Positions 27,795-37,258 of a stretch of DNA of 64,000 nucleotides are shown here, piece by piece (the stretch's first letter is position 1; each line of letters opens with the position of its first letter). Made by a program: the position numbers and the translations under genes. Where the stretch lies: the NCBI GenBank assembly GCA_947497185.1, contig CANMFL010000004.1, positions 372,001-436,000 of the forward strand, in the 5' to 3' direction. The notes below the pieces were generated by a model, which was not told where the DNA came from, did not search any database, and saw nothing but the letters and a program-made list of their open reading frames with translations. Source of the stretch: an uncultured Paracoccaceae bacterium (GTDB lineage Bacteria > Pseudomonadota > Alphaproteobacteria > Rhodobacterales > Rhodobacteraceae).

Positions 27795-28082
27795 TTAAGA
27801 CTTCAGCAACTCGCCCAGTTTCAAAGCAATCCGCGCATCGCCGGACACCTTTAGCTTGCCAGTCATTACACCCGTCATCGGGTTCAGCTTACCTTTGATC
27901 AGTTTCGCCATATTCGGCGCAGTGATCTTGATCGTGCAATCCGTTTCGCGATCAACAGTACTTACTGTCTGATCCTCTAGAATAATCACACCATCATCGC
28001 CGCTATCTAATTTCAGCGATCCTGCCAGTGGCGCGTGATCCACGCCCCGCTGCAACAGGTCTACCATTTCGGCCTGCGTCAT
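27795..28082 (-). CDS. SCP2 sterol-binding domain protein
   Basis: A 95-residue protein consisting of one SCP2 (sterol carrier protein 2) domain. It contains [17 protein letters not shown], then [46 protein letters not shown] in outline, the typical C-terminal half. Bacterial SCP2 proteins bind acyl chains or other hydrophobic ligands; the role here is unknown. It starts on the argG stop (ATGA overlap), so it is coupled to arginine synthesis by position only. Confidence 0.9.
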   Translation of the reverse strand: MTQAEMVDLLQRGVDHAPLAGSLKLDSGDDGVIILEDQTVSTVDRETDCTIKITAPNMAKLIKGKLNPMTGVMTGKLKVSGDARIALKLGELLKS

Positions 28083-29296
28083 TTGTTACGACGGTTCCGT
28101 GCGGCAAGCAGTTTCAAACGCAATGCGTTCAGCTGGATAAAGCCTTGCGCATCAGTTTGATCGTATGCGCCTGCATCTTCTTCAAATGTCACATGCGCCT
28201 CTGAATACAGTGAATTTTCAGACCAACGCGCAACAGTTGTTGCGGACCCTTTGTACAGTTTCAGCTTCACGGTGCCGCTGACGTGCTCTTGCGATTTGTC
28301 GATCGCGGCTTGCAACATTTCACGCTCTGGAGAGAACCAGAAACCGTTGTAGATCAGTTCAGCATAGCGTGGCATCAGGCTATCTTTCAGGTGGCCAGCA
28401 CCGGAATCGAGCGTGATTTGCTCAATGCCGCGGTGGGCCTCAAGCAGAACAGTGCCGCCGGGCGTTTCGTAGATGCCACGTGATTTCATGCCAACAAAGC
28501 GGTTTTCAACGAGATCAAGGCGACCGATGCCGTGCTTGCCGCCGTATTCATTCAGCTTTGTCAGGATCGTCGCGGGTGACATGGCTTCACCGTTGATGGA
28601 CACCGCATCGCCGCGTTCAAAGCCAACTTCGATGAATTCCGGCTCGTTTGGCGCATCTTCTGGGGCAACCGTCCGCTGGTACACATATTCCGGTGCTTCG
28701 ACTGCTGGATCTTCCAGCACTTTACCTTCAGAAGATGTGTGCAGCAGGTTCGCATCAACAGAAAACGGCGCTTCGCCGCGTTTGTCTTTGGCAACGGGGA
28801 TCTGGTGCTGCTCTGCGAATTCGATCAACCGTGTGCGGGATGTCAAATCCCACTCACGCCAAGGCGCGATCACCTTGATATCTGGGTTCAGCGCGTAAGC
28901 AGCAAGTTCAAACCGAACCTGATCGTTACCTTTACCAGTCGCACCGTGTGCAATCGCGTCAGCGCCCTCAGCCTCGGCAATCTCGACGAGACGCTTGGAG
29001 ATCAGCGGACGGGCGATAGATGTGCCGAGCAGGTAGATGCCTTCGTAAACCGCATTGGCGCGGAACATTGGGAAAACGAAATCACGCACGAATTCTTCGC
29101 GGACATCTTCGATATGGATCGCAGATGCGCCCATCATTTCAGCCTTGGCGCGTGCGGGTTCCAGTTCTTCGCCTTGGCCCAGATCGGCGGTAAAGGTCAC
29201 GACCTCGCAACCGTATTCGGTCTGAAGCCATTTGAGGATGATAGAGGTGTCGAGACCACCAGAATAAGCAAGGACGACTTTTTTAGGAGCGGACAT
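28079..29296 (-). CDS. argG: Argininosuccinate synthase
   Basis: Joins citrulline and aspartate with ATP to argininosuccinate, the penultimate step of arginine synthesis. The ATG at 29296 ([18 protein letters not shown]) gives 405 residues, the family length, with the PP-loop SGGLDTS at residues 12-18 and later motifs [15 protein letters not shown] and APWREWDL. A longer frame to 29398 adds 34 residues and overlaps the divergent membrane-protein gene. Downstream it overlaps the SCP2 gene by four bases. argJ, another arginine gene, is in the window at 62-63 kb but is not linked. Confidence 0.96.
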   Translation of the reverse strand: MSAPKKVVLAYSGGLDTSIILKWLQTEYGCEVVTFTADLGQGEELEPARAKAEMMGASAIHIEDVREEFVRDFVFPMFRANAVYEGIYLLGTSIARPLISKRLVEIAEAEGADAIAHGATGKGNDQVRFELAAYALNPDIKVIAPWREWDLTSRTRLIEFAEQHQIPVAKDKRGEAPFSVDANLLHTSSEGKVLEDPAVEAPEYVYQRTVAPEDAPNEPEFIEVGFERGDAVSINGEAMSPATILTKLNEYGGKHGIGRLDLVENRFVGMKSRGIYETPGGTVLLEAHRGIEQITLDSGAGHLKDSLMPRYAELIYNGFWFSPEREMLQAAIDKSQEHVSGTVKLKLYKGSATTVARWSENSLYSEAHVTFEEDAGAYDQTDAQGFIQLNALRLKLLAARNRRNK

Positions 29297-29434
29297 GAGA
29301 ACGGGCCTTTTATGCAAAGATTTGTTGGAAACGGCGATACTGCGTTTGGACGGATAGGGCAAGGATGGCAGCGTTGACGGAGGTGTGCGGGCATGCAACT
29401 TAGGCGGATCATTTCATTAGACGAGTACATCCTT

Positions 29435-30208
29435 ATGGCTTTTAAAATTCTACTTCACACATTCCGCATGATTTTCGGTAACATTGGGCAGGCGCTGAAA
29501 GTGTCGGTTGGGCCTTATCTGATACTGCTTTTGGCCATTGGCGCGTTGTTCCTACTGGCGACGAGCATGTCTGGTGAAGGTGTTCAGGGCCTTCCAATTC
29601 TTATGCTGTTCATCCTGCCGCTTATGCTTTTTGTCACGTCATGGGTCGCGGTGTCATGGCATCGCTTTATTCTGCTTGAAGAGTACACAAATGTTCTGCC
29701 AACCGTGTCTGGGCGCCCGATTTGGTCCTACGCAGGTAAAGGTATTCTGCTAGCGCTTATTATTATGCTCATTGCTGTGCCTACTTTTTATCTGATTGGT
29801 GCTCTTGGTTTGGGTGCTGTTCTGGGCCCACAGAGTTATAGTGCGCAATCTGGAACGGCTGGTATGCTGACGACCTTGATCATTCTGATAGCGGTTTTCG
29901 TCTTGGTTTCGTTTATCTCGCTGCGGCTTGGCATCGCTCTGGTTGGGACTGCGCTTGGCAAACCTTTGGGATTTGGCGCGGCGTGGACGGCTTCTGCGAA
30001 AATCAGCGGCGTTATCTTCGGCGTGGCGGTGTTGCTGGTTCTGATCAACACGGTGACGGCGCAACTGTTTTCGCGGTTGGCATTTGTTGCGCCGATTGTC
30101 GTCGCGGTTTTAAACCTTGCGTGGCAATGGCTTACCATGATGTTGGGTGTTTCGGTCCTGACAACGATTTATGGCCACGTCATCGAAGAACGGCCTTTGG
30201 TCGATTAA
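29435..30208 (+). CDS. Polytopic membrane protein of unknown function
   Basis: A 257-residue hydrophobic protein with about six membrane segments (for example LILLLAIGALFLLAT, LPILMLFILPLMLFVTSWVAV, LALIIMLIAVPTFYLIGALGL, TTLIILIAVFVLVSFISLRLG, and two more near the C-terminus). I recognise no enzymatic or transport motif; conserved-looking polar points are FRMIFGNIGQALKVS at the N-terminus and SWHRFILLEE after the second helix, features shared with other YciC-like/glycerophosphoryl-related membrane families without being decisive. The start at 29435 (MAFKILLH) is preferred to 29393, but neither has a strong ribosome-binding site. It is divergent from argG. Confidence 0.75.
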   Translation: MAFKILLHTFRMIFGNIGQALKVSVGPYLILLLAIGALFLLATSMSGEGVQGLPILMLFILPLMLFVTSWVAVSWHRFILLEEYTNVLPTVSGRPIWSYAGKGILLALIIMLIAVPTFYLIGALGLGAVLGPQSYSAQSGTAGMLTTLIILIAVFVLVSFISLRLGIALVGTALGKPLGFGAAWTASAKISGVIFGVAVLLVLINTVTAQLFSRLAFVAPIVVAVLNLAWQWLTMMLGVSVLTTIYGHVIEERPLVD

Positions 30209-30225
30209 CCCTTTGTTAATAAACG

Positions 30226-30244
30226 GAGTTTCGCAGCGAAACTC
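30226..30244. terminator. Hairpin between convergent genes
   Basis: GAGTTTCG, loop CAG, CGAAACTC: an eight-pair stem lying between the stop of the membrane-protein gene and the stop of the convergent Nudix gene. Only a short T-pair follows, so it may serve as a weak bidirectional terminator. Confidence 0.5.
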
Positions 30245-30679
30245 TTAGAAGACGCCGGCGAGAAAGTCGGCGTCTCCGTCATTGGCCAGTTCTGCCAATG
30301 CCACCACAGGATCAAGCCAAACTGCCATATGCCCCGGCTCTGTTGGTGGGCCAAGTGGCAAAATGGGGCGCGCCAGATAGATGTGGCACACCTTTTCCGC
30401 GAACATATCGTAGTCAGGCATGAACACGAAACGCCGGAACACACCCAGCTTGCGCGGCGACCCGATGCGAAATCCAGTTTCTTCGTAAACTTCGCGGTGC
30501 AGTGCTGCGATCGGGCCTTCACCTGCATCAATCCCGCCACCGGGCAGTTGAAATTCCTCGTGCGGGGCGGCTTGATAGGTCACCAAAACCTTGCCGTCGC
30601 GGGGCAAAATCGCATAGGCACCGGGCCGTAATTTGTACTTCTGTCCCGAAATCGGCGTGTCGCCATACCGTCTGATCAT
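30245..30679 (-). CDS. Nudix hydrolase
   Basis: A 144-residue Nudix pyrophosphohydrolase. The Nudix box is GGGIDAGEGPIAALHREVYEETGF near residues 47-70 (Gx5Ex7REUxEExGU pattern satisfied). The protein starts with RRYGDTPISGQKYKLRPGAYAIL, and no extra domain fixes the substrate. It is divergent from hslO; the ATG (30679) and the hslO start are 78 bases apart. Confidence 0.9.
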   Translation of the reverse strand: MIRRYGDTPISGQKYKLRPGAYAILPRDGKVLVTYQAAPHEEFQLPGGGIDAGEGPIAALHREVYEETGFRIGSPRKLGVFRRFVFMPDYDMFAEKVCHIYLARPILPLGPPTEPGHMAVWLDPVVALAELANDGDADFLAGVF

Positions 30680-30757
30680 ACCTTGCCCCCTTGGACGCTG
30701 CGCTTGTCCTACCTATATAGCCGCGATATGCCAAATCCTGACAAGATAGGAAAGCCG

Positions 30758-31768
30758 ATGACCATAGGTGCGATTGCCTGGGATGATACCGTCCTGCCGT
30801 TTCAACTTGACCGTTCTGACATTCGTGGCCGCGTGGCCCGTTTGGATGGGGTGTTGGAAGAAGTTCTGAAACAACACGACTACCCCGCCGTGATCGAAGG
30901 TCTGTTGGCTGAGATGGCATTGCTGACCGCGATGATCGGCCAGTCGATGAAGCTGCGTTGGAAGCTGTCGTTGCAAGTGCGCGGCGAAGGGGCTGCGCGT
31001 ATTCTGGCGACGGATTATTATGCGCCGACTGATGACGGGCAACCCGCCCGTATTCGTGCCTATGCCAGCTACAACAAAGACACGATTGATCTGAACGCTG
31101 ACGGGTTTGAGCAGATCGGCAAAGGTTACTTTGCGATCATGATCCATCAGGGCGAAGACATGGCGCCTTACCAAGGTGTAACCCCGCTTGCAGGTGGATC
31201 GCTTGCGGCCTGTGCCGAGACATATTTTGCCCAGTCCGAACAGTTGCCGACAAAGTTCTCGCTGTCCTACGGTAAAAATCAGATGCCGGGCGAAGGCCCG
31301 AAATGGCGTGCTGGCGGGATCATGTTGCAGCAGATGCCGAAGGGTTCGATTGACGCGCCATCCGGCGAAGAAGCTGCGCGCGAAGATGGTTTGACCGATC
31401 CGATGGATTTCCTGGATGCTGAAGACGGTGAAAACTGGAACCGCGCCACAGCGCTTGTCGGTACGGTGGATGACATGGAGTTGATCGGGCCGACCGTGAC
31501 GCCGACGGAATTGCTGGTGCGTTTGTTCCACGAAGAACAGCCGCGCGTGTTTGATGCGAACCAAGTCAAGTTCGGCTGCACCTGTTCCGAAGAAAAAGTG
31601 CGTCAGTCCCTGTCGATCTATTCGGCCAAGGACATCAAAACGATGACCACCGACGAAGGCACGGTCACAGCCGATTGCCAGTTTTGTGGGTCGCATTACG
31701 TGTTCGATCCTTTGACGCTAGGGTTTGAGGCGGAAACGACGCCCGAGGGCAAAGGCGATGACGCCTGA
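30758..31768 (+). CDS. hslO: Redox-regulated chaperone Hsp33
   Basis: Hsp33 is a holdase chaperone switched on by oxidation of a C-terminal zinc centre. The four zinc ligands are present as CxC (Cys274, Cys276) and CxxC (Cys307, Cys310). The N-terminal domain has QLDRSDIRGRVARLDGVLEEVL and the LTAMIGQSMKLRWKLSLQ segment. I chose 30758 (MTIGAIAWDD) because AGGAAAG lies at good spacing; 30728 is an alternative adding ten residues. A stretch near residues 205-230 (acidic DGLTDPMDFLDAEDGE) is a family-typical insertion in this group. The stop overlaps the next Nudix gene by 11 bases. Confidence 0.95.
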   Translation: MTIGAIAWDDTVLPFQLDRSDIRGRVARLDGVLEEVLKQHDYPAVIEGLLAEMALLTAMIGQSMKLRWKLSLQVRGEGAARILATDYYAPTDDGQPARIRAYASYNKDTIDLNADGFEQIGKGYFAIMIHQGEDMAPYQGVTPLAGGSLAACAETYFAQSEQLPTKFSLSYGKNQMPGEGPKWRAGGIMLQQMPKGSIDAPSGEEAAREDGLTDPMDFLDAEDGENWNRATALVGTVDDMELIGPTVTPTELLVRLFHEEQPRVFDANQVKFGCTCSEEKVRQSLSIYSAKDIKTMTTDEGTVTADCQFCGSHYVFDPLTLGFEAETTPEGKGDDA

Positions 31769-32348
31769 TTACGGTCAAATTTTGCGCGACGCGCTGTCTA
31801 AAACGGGCAGCGCGTCGTCCGACTTTGATCTGAACCCTGACATTGCCATCCCCGAGGGGCGCGTTCTGAAACCTGCCGCTGTGCTAGTTGGTGCGCGCGA
31901 AAACGGGAACCTGATCCTCACGAAACGCTCTGCAAGGTTAAAGCATCATCCGGGACAGATCGCTTTTCCGGGTGGTAAAATGGATGACACCGATGTTGAT
32001 CTTGCGGCTGCTGCATTGCGCGAAGCCCGCGAAGAAATCGGATTGCCGTCCGAACAGGTCGATGTGCTTGGCGCACTGCCCTGCCACGAGACGGTTACGT
32101 CGTACCGAGTGACCCCGATTGTGGCGCTTGTTCACGGTGATTTCACGGTGATCCCCGAATTGGGCGAAGTCGCAGAAGTGTTCGAGGTGCCTTTCACACA
32201 TTTCACCGACACTGCGAATTACCGCATTGAAGGGCGACGCTGGCAGGGGCGACGCCGCGAGTATTTTGTTGCCCCCTTTGGTGCCTATTACATCTGGGGT
32301 GCGACGGCGCGTATTTTGCGCGGACTGGCAGAGCGGATTTCACCATGA
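31758..32348 (+). CDS. CoA pyrophosphatase (Nudix, NUDT7/8-like)
   Basis: A 196-residue Nudix hydrolase with the extended CoA-specific motif LTKRSARLKHHPGQIAFPGG immediately before the Nudix box GGKMDDTDVDLAAAALREAREEIGL (about residues 72-96). This combination marks enzymes that cleave CoA and acyl-CoA to phosphopantetheine and 3',5'-ADP. The ATG at 31758 lies inside the hslO end and the stop overlaps the next gene start by four bases, so hslO, this gene and the nucleotidyltransferase form one coupled unit. Confidence 0.9.
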   Translation: MTPDYGQILRDALSKTGSASSDFDLNPDIAIPEGRVLKPAAVLVGARENGNLILTKRSARLKHHPGQIAFPGGKMDDTDVDLAAAALREAREEIGLPSEQVDVLGALPCHETVTSYRVTPIVALVHGDFTVIPELGEVAEVFEVPFTHFTDTANYRIEGRRWQGRRREYFVAPFGAYYIWGATARILRGLAERISP

Positions 32349-33481
32349 AATTAGCAGCAGATTGGTTAACGTCGCGACCTGCGCAGACGGTTTGTGCATT
32401 ACTAACCGATGCCGGATTTGAAGCGTGGTTCGTGGGCGGTTGCGTTCGTAATACGCTGTTAAACGCCCCCGTTGCGGATTTGGACCTATCGACGAACGCA
32501 CGGCCTGACGTTGTTGTGGGGCTTGCCAAGGATGCTGGACTGCGTGTCGTTCCTACCGGAATTGAGCACGGTACAGTCACTATTGTTATAGAAAAGACGC
32601 CGATTGAAGTCACAACATTCCGGCGCGATGTCGCAACGGACGGGCGCCGTGCGGTTGTGGCTTTTGCTGATACGATGCTTGAAGATGCGCGTCGTCGCGA
32701 TTTTACTATGAATGCTTTGTATGCGGATATGGACGGCGTTATTGCCGATCCGCTGGGCGGACTGCCTGATCTACAGGCCCGACACGTGCGGTTTATCGAA
32801 GATCCTGAACGGCGGATACAGGAAGATTACCTACGTATTCTGCGCTTTTTCCGGTTTCATGCGTGGTACGGCGACGTTGATGCGGGCATTGACGCGGATG
32901 GTTTGGCTGCCTGCGCTATGCATGTCGAAGGCATTCAAACCCTGTCAAAAGAGCGGATCGGGCAGGAAATGCTCAAACTTCTGGCCGCGCCTGATCCTGC
33001 CCCTGCGGTTGCATCATTTGCGTCTTGCGGCGGGTTGATGCAGGTCTTGCCGGGGGCCGATCACGGCGCGTTGTCTGTGTTGGTTCATGTGGAAGGTGTC
33101 GCTGGTTTAGAGCCTGATGCTATCCGTCGCCTTGCGGTTTTGGGCGGGCAGAATGTGACCGAAAACTTGCGGTTATCGAAGGTCAAAGCGCGGCGATATG
33201 GATTGCTGCGCGATGACATGTCTGCAACAGAAATTGCGTATCGGTTTGGTGCGGATGCGGGCTTGGATAAGTTGGCCGTTCATGCGGCATCACTGGGCTG
33301 TGAGATAGACCCTAAAGCGATGGAATTTGTGCATTTTGCAGCGCATCAACGGTTTCCGATCACGGCGGCAGATTTCATGCCCGCACTGCAAGGTGCGGCG
33401 CTGGGCCGCGCGATCAAAGACGCCGAAAATCGGTGGATTGCATCGGGATTTTCCTTGAGCAAAGACGCATTGCTTGGCTGA
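32345..33481 (+). CDS. CCA tRNA nucleotidyltransferase / poly(A) polymerase family
   Basis: A class II nucleotidyltransferase of 378 residues. The N-terminal palm carries GGCVRNTLLNAPVADLDLSTNA with the catalytic Asp pair (DLD) near residue 45, then TTFRRDV and RRDFTMNALYADMDG, and the neck block RFIEDPERRIQEDYLRILRFFRFHAWYG (outlined). This set is typical of CCA-adding enzymes; alphaproteobacteria usually have a single enzyme of this sort, so it most likely adds or repairs the tRNA 3' CCA. It is last in the hslO-Nudix-cca unit. Confidence 0.92.
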   Translation: MKLAADWLTSRPAQTVCALLTDAGFEAWFVGGCVRNTLLNAPVADLDLSTNARPDVVVGLAKDAGLRVVPTGIEHGTVTIVIEKTPIEVTTFRRDVATDGRRAVVAFADTMLEDARRRDFTMNALYADMDGVIADPLGGLPDLQARHVRFIEDPERRIQEDYLRILRFFRFHAWYGDVDAGIDADGLAACAMHVEGIQTLSKERIGQEMLKLLAAPDPAPAVASFASCGGLMQVLPGADHGALSVLVHVEGVAGLEPDAIRRLAVLGGQNVTENLRLSKVKARRYGLLRDDMSATEIAYRFGADAGLDKLAVHAASLGCEIDPKAMEFVHFAAHQRFPITAADFMPALQGAALGRAIKDAENRWIASGFSLSKDALLG

Positions 33482-33574
33482 GAATAGGCCTGTGATCTGG
33501 CCAGATTGCTAGTGCAGGTTTCCAACGACCACTTAGGCGATTATGTCTGAGGTGTAACTTAAAAGGTCATGGTC

Positions 33575-35425
33575 ATGTTTCGTTTCTTTGAAAAGCTGGT
33601 CGACCCCTATGTCGCCTATCCAGAAAACAACAACCCTTCGCAATCGTTGCGTGCATTTTTGTGGGACTACTGCAAGCCATTCAGGGGCATTTTCATCGTC
33701 ACAGGGCTGATGTCGATCCTGATTGCGATCATCGAAGTGATGTTGATTTCGTACATGGGGCGGCTTGTGAACCTGTTGGGCGATGGCGAACCTGCTGTGG
33801 TTTGGGCGACCTATGGGCTGGAATTTATTCTAGTCGCAATCGCCGTCCTGACCATTCGGCCCATCGTTTATATTGTGGAGGTCATGCTGCTGCATCAAAC
33901 GATTTTGCCGAATGTCGGCACGTTGGTGCGGTGGCGCGCGCATCGTCATGTAATGCGTCAATCGGTGGGTTGGTTCGAAGATGATCTGGCCGGACGGATC
34001 GCAAACCGGATCATGCAAACGCCGCCCGCCGCTGGCGAGGTTGTGTTCCAGATTTTCGACGCGCTGACCTTTGCTGTGGCTTATGTGATTGGCGCCGCGA
34101 TATTGCTGGGGGACGCTGATCCGCGCTTGATGATCCCGCTTTTGCTATGGTTAGTGCCTTATTTGTGGTTAATGTGCTGGGTCATGGTCAAAATCGAACC
34201 CGCGTCCGAGGCGGCTTCGAATGCTCGATCTGCCGTGACTGGGCGCGTCGTCGACAGCTATTCAAACATCCATTCTGTGAAAATGTTTGCGCATCATGAC
34301 CGTGAAATCGACTATGCCAAGGAAAGCATCGAAGAGGCGCGGCGCACGTTTCAGATCGAATTGCGTCTTTTTACCATGATGGATGGCGGCTTAACCTTGA
34401 TTAACGGTTTCCTTGTTGTGGGGATCGTTGGTTGGGCGATGTATTTGTGGATGCAGGGCACGGCGAGCGTGGGTGTTGTTGCTGCGGCGACGGCGCTGGC
34501 GTTGCGCCTGAATTCGATGTCCGGCTGGATCATGTTCGCGGCCTCAGCGTTTTTCCGCAACCTTGGTGTTGTGAAAGAAGGCATGCGGACGATTGCGCAG
34601 CCAATTACGCTGCTGGATGATGCAGATGCTGCGCCTCTGCAGGTTAAAAACGGCGCTGTTGCGGTGCAAGATCTGTCGCACCACTATGGCAAAGAAGCCG
34701 GTGGTTTGGATCATATTAACCTTGCGATTGCGCCCGGTGAAAAGGTCGGGCTTGTCGGGCAGTCTGGTGCTGGAAAATCGACACTCGTAAAGCTACTTTT
34801 GCGGTTTTATGATGCTGAGAGCGGGCAAGTTTTGATTGATGACCAGCCGATCAAGTCCGTGACGCAGGATAGTTTGCGTGCCGCGATTGGCATGGTGCAA
34901 CAAGATAGCGCGTTGCTGCATCGGTCTGTGCGCGACAATATTTTGTATGGTCGCCCGAGTGCGTCCGAAGATGAAATGATCGCGGCTGCACGCAAGGCTG
35001 AGGCGCATGATTTCATTCTGACGCTCGAAGATAACGAGGGCAATGTGGGTTATGATGCGCGCGTTGGTGAACGCGGTGTTAAGTTGTCTGGCGGGCAACG
35101 GCAGCGGATTGCGTTGGCGCGGGTGATTTTGAAAGATGCGCCGATTTTGCTCTTGGATGAAGCGACATCCGCGCTAGATTCAGAGGTCGAAGCCGCCATA
35201 TTAGAGACGCTTTATGGCATGATGGAGGGCAAAACGGTGATCGCGATTGCGCACCGTTTGTCTACGATTGCCCAGATGGATCGGATTATCGTGATGGATC
35301 AAGGGCGCATTATTGAAGACGGAAGCCACGATGAATTGCTGGCTGCAGGCGGGCAATATGCTCGGTTCTGGACGCGGCAATCGGGTGGTTTTCTGGGGCA
35401 AGACACGACAGGAACTGACGCATGA
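33575..35425 (+). CDS. ABC exporter half-transporter (ATPase-permease fusion), first of a pair
   Basis: A 616-residue fusion of a six-helix ABC membrane domain (residues about 25-330) and a C-terminal ATPase. The ATPase shows Walker A GLVGQSGAGKSTLVKLL, the signature LSGGQRQRIALARVIL, Walker B ILLLDEATSALD and the switch His in IAHRLST. An AAAAGG site lies eight bases before the 33575 ATG; the ATG at 33569 is too close to it. The gene overlaps the next exporter gene by four bases, which suggests a heterodimeric exporter. The substrate is unknown; lipids, peptides and drugs are all possible. Confidence 0.93.
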   Translation: MFRFFEKLVDPYVAYPENNNPSQSLRAFLWDYCKPFRGIFIVTGLMSILIAIIEVMLISYMGRLVNLLGDGEPAVVWATYGLEFILVAIAVLTIRPIVYIVEVMLLHQTILPNVGTLVRWRAHRHVMRQSVGWFEDDLAGRIANRIMQTPPAAGEVVFQIFDALTFAVAYVIGAAILLGDADPRLMIPLLLWLVPYLWLMCWVMVKIEPASEAASNARSAVTGRVVDSYSNIHSVKMFAHHDREIDYAKESIEEARRTFQIELRLFTMMDGGLTLINGFLVVGIVGWAMYLWMQGTASVGVVAAATALALRLNSMSGWIMFAASAFFRNLGVVKEGMRTIAQPITLLDDADAAPLQVKNGAVAVQDLSHHYGKEAGGLDHINLAIAPGEKVGLVGQSGAGKSTLVKLLLRFYDAESGQVLIDDQPIKSVTQDSLRAAIGMVQQDSALLHRSVRDNILYGRPSASEDEMIAAARKAEAHDFILTLEDNEGNVGYDARVGERGVKLSGGQRQRIALARVILKDAPILLLDEATSALDSEVEAAILETLYGMMEGKTVIAIAHRLSTIAQMDRIIVMDQGRIIEDGSHDELLAAGGQYARFWTRQSGGFLGQDTTGTDA

Positions 35426-37254
35426 ACCCAGCTAATTGGATAAACCCGTTTCAAGCGGCAGACGGTGCGCCGCCGAAAACCCTAGTTGCATTCGGGCGCT
35501 GGGCGTTGCGGGGTAGCTTTGTTCCGATTGGCTTTGGCTCTGCGATTTCGGTGGTGTCTGGACTGATCGAGGTGGCGTCGGCGCTGATGTTGGGCATGGT
35601 GATTGACGCGGCTTTGGCGGGCACGACCGAAGGATTTTTCGCCGAGAATACGGGACTAATACTCGGGGTTTCGCTATTTTTCTTGGTGTTCCGTCCAGCG
35701 TGGCTGGCGTTAGCAGGGATGATGCAATCGGTCGTCTTGGGGCCATCGATTTCGGCGTTAATCCTGTCGCGGATGCATCGCTACACCATCGGCCAAGCAG
35801 TCACGTTTTTCGATAACGACTTTGCGGGCCGGATTTCGCAAAAGCAGATGCAAGCGACGCGAGCGTTAACCGATATTGTGATCGAATTTGTCCACACAGT
35901 CGTTTTCGCGATGGCATCGGTGGTGGGATCGCTGATCTTGGTCATGACGTTGGATTGGCGAGCAGGGATCGCGCTGGCGTTGTGGGTGTTGGCGTATGTC
36001 ATGTTCTTGCGGTTTTTCATGCCGCGTATTCGTGTCGCGTCGAAGGCCCGGGCAGGGGCAAACGCCATGGTTTCCGGTCAAATTGTTGATACGATTGGGA
36101 ATATCAAGACGGTCAAACTGTTCGCACACGACAATCACGAAGACCAAGCGGCTATCTTTGCAATGAAGGAAATGCGCAAAAAGGCGATTGCTTGGGGGTG
36201 GATTTCCGCGTCTTTCCGCGGGTCGTTGATGGTGCTTTCGGGGGTGCTTCCGTTGATTTTGGTCGGCGTGACGCTGCTGGTCTGGACACGCGGCGGCGCG
36301 ACGACGGGCGATATCGCGGTGGCCGGAACGATCGGATTACGCTTGGCGCAGATGACGGGCTGGGTCAGTTTTACGTTGATGGGCATGTACGGGAACGTCG
36401 GTGTCGTCGAGGACGCGGTGCAAACGTTAACATCGAGCCATACTTTGCTGGACGCGCCGGATGCCAATGTGCTCATGGTGCCGAAAGGCGAGATCAAACT
36501 GGAGGACGTGACGTTTTCCTATGGCGGCGGTCCGGGTGGATTGAACGAGGTGGATCTGACGATTGCGAGCGGCGAACGTTTGGGCATTGTCGGGGCGTCT
36601 GGTGCCGGTAAATCGACGTTGGTTGCACTGCTTTTGCGGCTCTATGACACGGAAAAAGGCCGTATTTTGATTGACGGTCAGGATATTTCGCAGGTCACGC
36701 AGGAAAGCCTGCGGCGCAATATCGCAATGGTCACGCAGGAAACCGCGATGTTCAATCGGTCTGCGCGGGACAACATCGGATATGGGTCGCCTGACGCCTC
36801 TGATGATATGATCCTTGCCGCTGCAGAGCAGGCCGAGGCGCATGATTTCTTGCAGAATCTTAAGGATTTCAGGGATCGTGAAGGATATGACGCTCATCTT
36901 GGTGAACGGGGTGTAAAGCTGTCCGGTGGCCAAAGACAACGGATTGCGATTGCGCGGGCAATATTAAAAGACGCACCGATTTTGGTGCTGGATGAGGCGA
37001 CCTCGGCGCTTGATTCAGAGGTTGAAGCATCGATTCAGTCAGCGTTAGAGACTGTTATGATCGGCAAGACCGTCATCGCGATTGCACACCGCATGTCCAC
37101 ATTGGCGCGGATGGACCGCATCATCGTGCTTGACGCGGGGCGCATCGTTGAACAAGGAAGCCATGAAGGCTTGCTAGCGCAAGATGGCCTGTATGCGCGG
37201 TATTGGAACCGGCAGTCGGGCGGATTTATTAACGTAAAAGACGCGGCGGAATAA
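35422..37254 (+). CDS. ABC exporter half-transporter (ATPase-permease fusion), second of a pair
   Basis: A 610-residue paralogue of the preceding gene: membrane domain with six hydrophobic stretches and an ATPase with Walker A GIVGASGAGKSTLVALL, signature LSGGQRQRIAIARAIL, Walker B ILVLDEATSALD and IAHRMST. Both partners keep complete ATPase motifs, so neither site looks degenerate. The C-termini (WTRQSGGFLGQD and WNRQSGGFINVKD) are also alike. The stop of the first gene overlaps this start; an RNA methyltransferase follows five bases later. Confidence 0.93.
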   Translation: MNPANWINPFQAADGAPPKTLVAFGRWALRGSFVPIGFGSAISVVSGLIEVASALMLGMVIDAALAGTTEGFFAENTGLILGVSLFFLVFRPAWLALAGMMQSVVLGPSISALILSRMHRYTIGQAVTFFDNDFAGRISQKQMQATRALTDIVIEFVHTVVFAMASVVGSLILVMTLDWRAGIALALWVLAYVMFLRFFMPRIRVASKARAGANAMVSGQIVDTIGNIKTVKLFAHDNHEDQAAIFAMKEMRKKAIAWGWISASFRGSLMVLSGVLPLILVGVTLLVWTRGGATTGDIAVAGTIGLRLAQMTGWVSFTLMGMYGNVGVVEDAVQTLTSSHTLLDAPDANVLMVPKGEIKLEDVTFSYGGGPGGLNEVDLTIASGERLGIVGASGAGKSTLVALLLRLYDTEKGRILIDGQDISQVTQESLRRNIAMVTQETAMFNRSARDNIGYGSPDASDDMILAAAEQAEAHDFLQNLKDFRDREGYDAHLGERGVKLSGGQRQRIAIARAILKDAPILVLDEATSALDSEVEASIQSALETVMIGKTVIAIAHRMSTLARMDRIIVLDAGRIVEQGSHEGLLAQDGLYARYWNRQSGGFINVKDAAE

Positions 37255-37258
37255 TCAC

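Noticed and set aside
30713..31696. A 327-codon antisense frame opposite hslO
   Set aside because: hslO carries all four zinc ligands in the sense frame, and the antisense product shows no recognisable motif. It is a shadow of a GC-skewed coding region.
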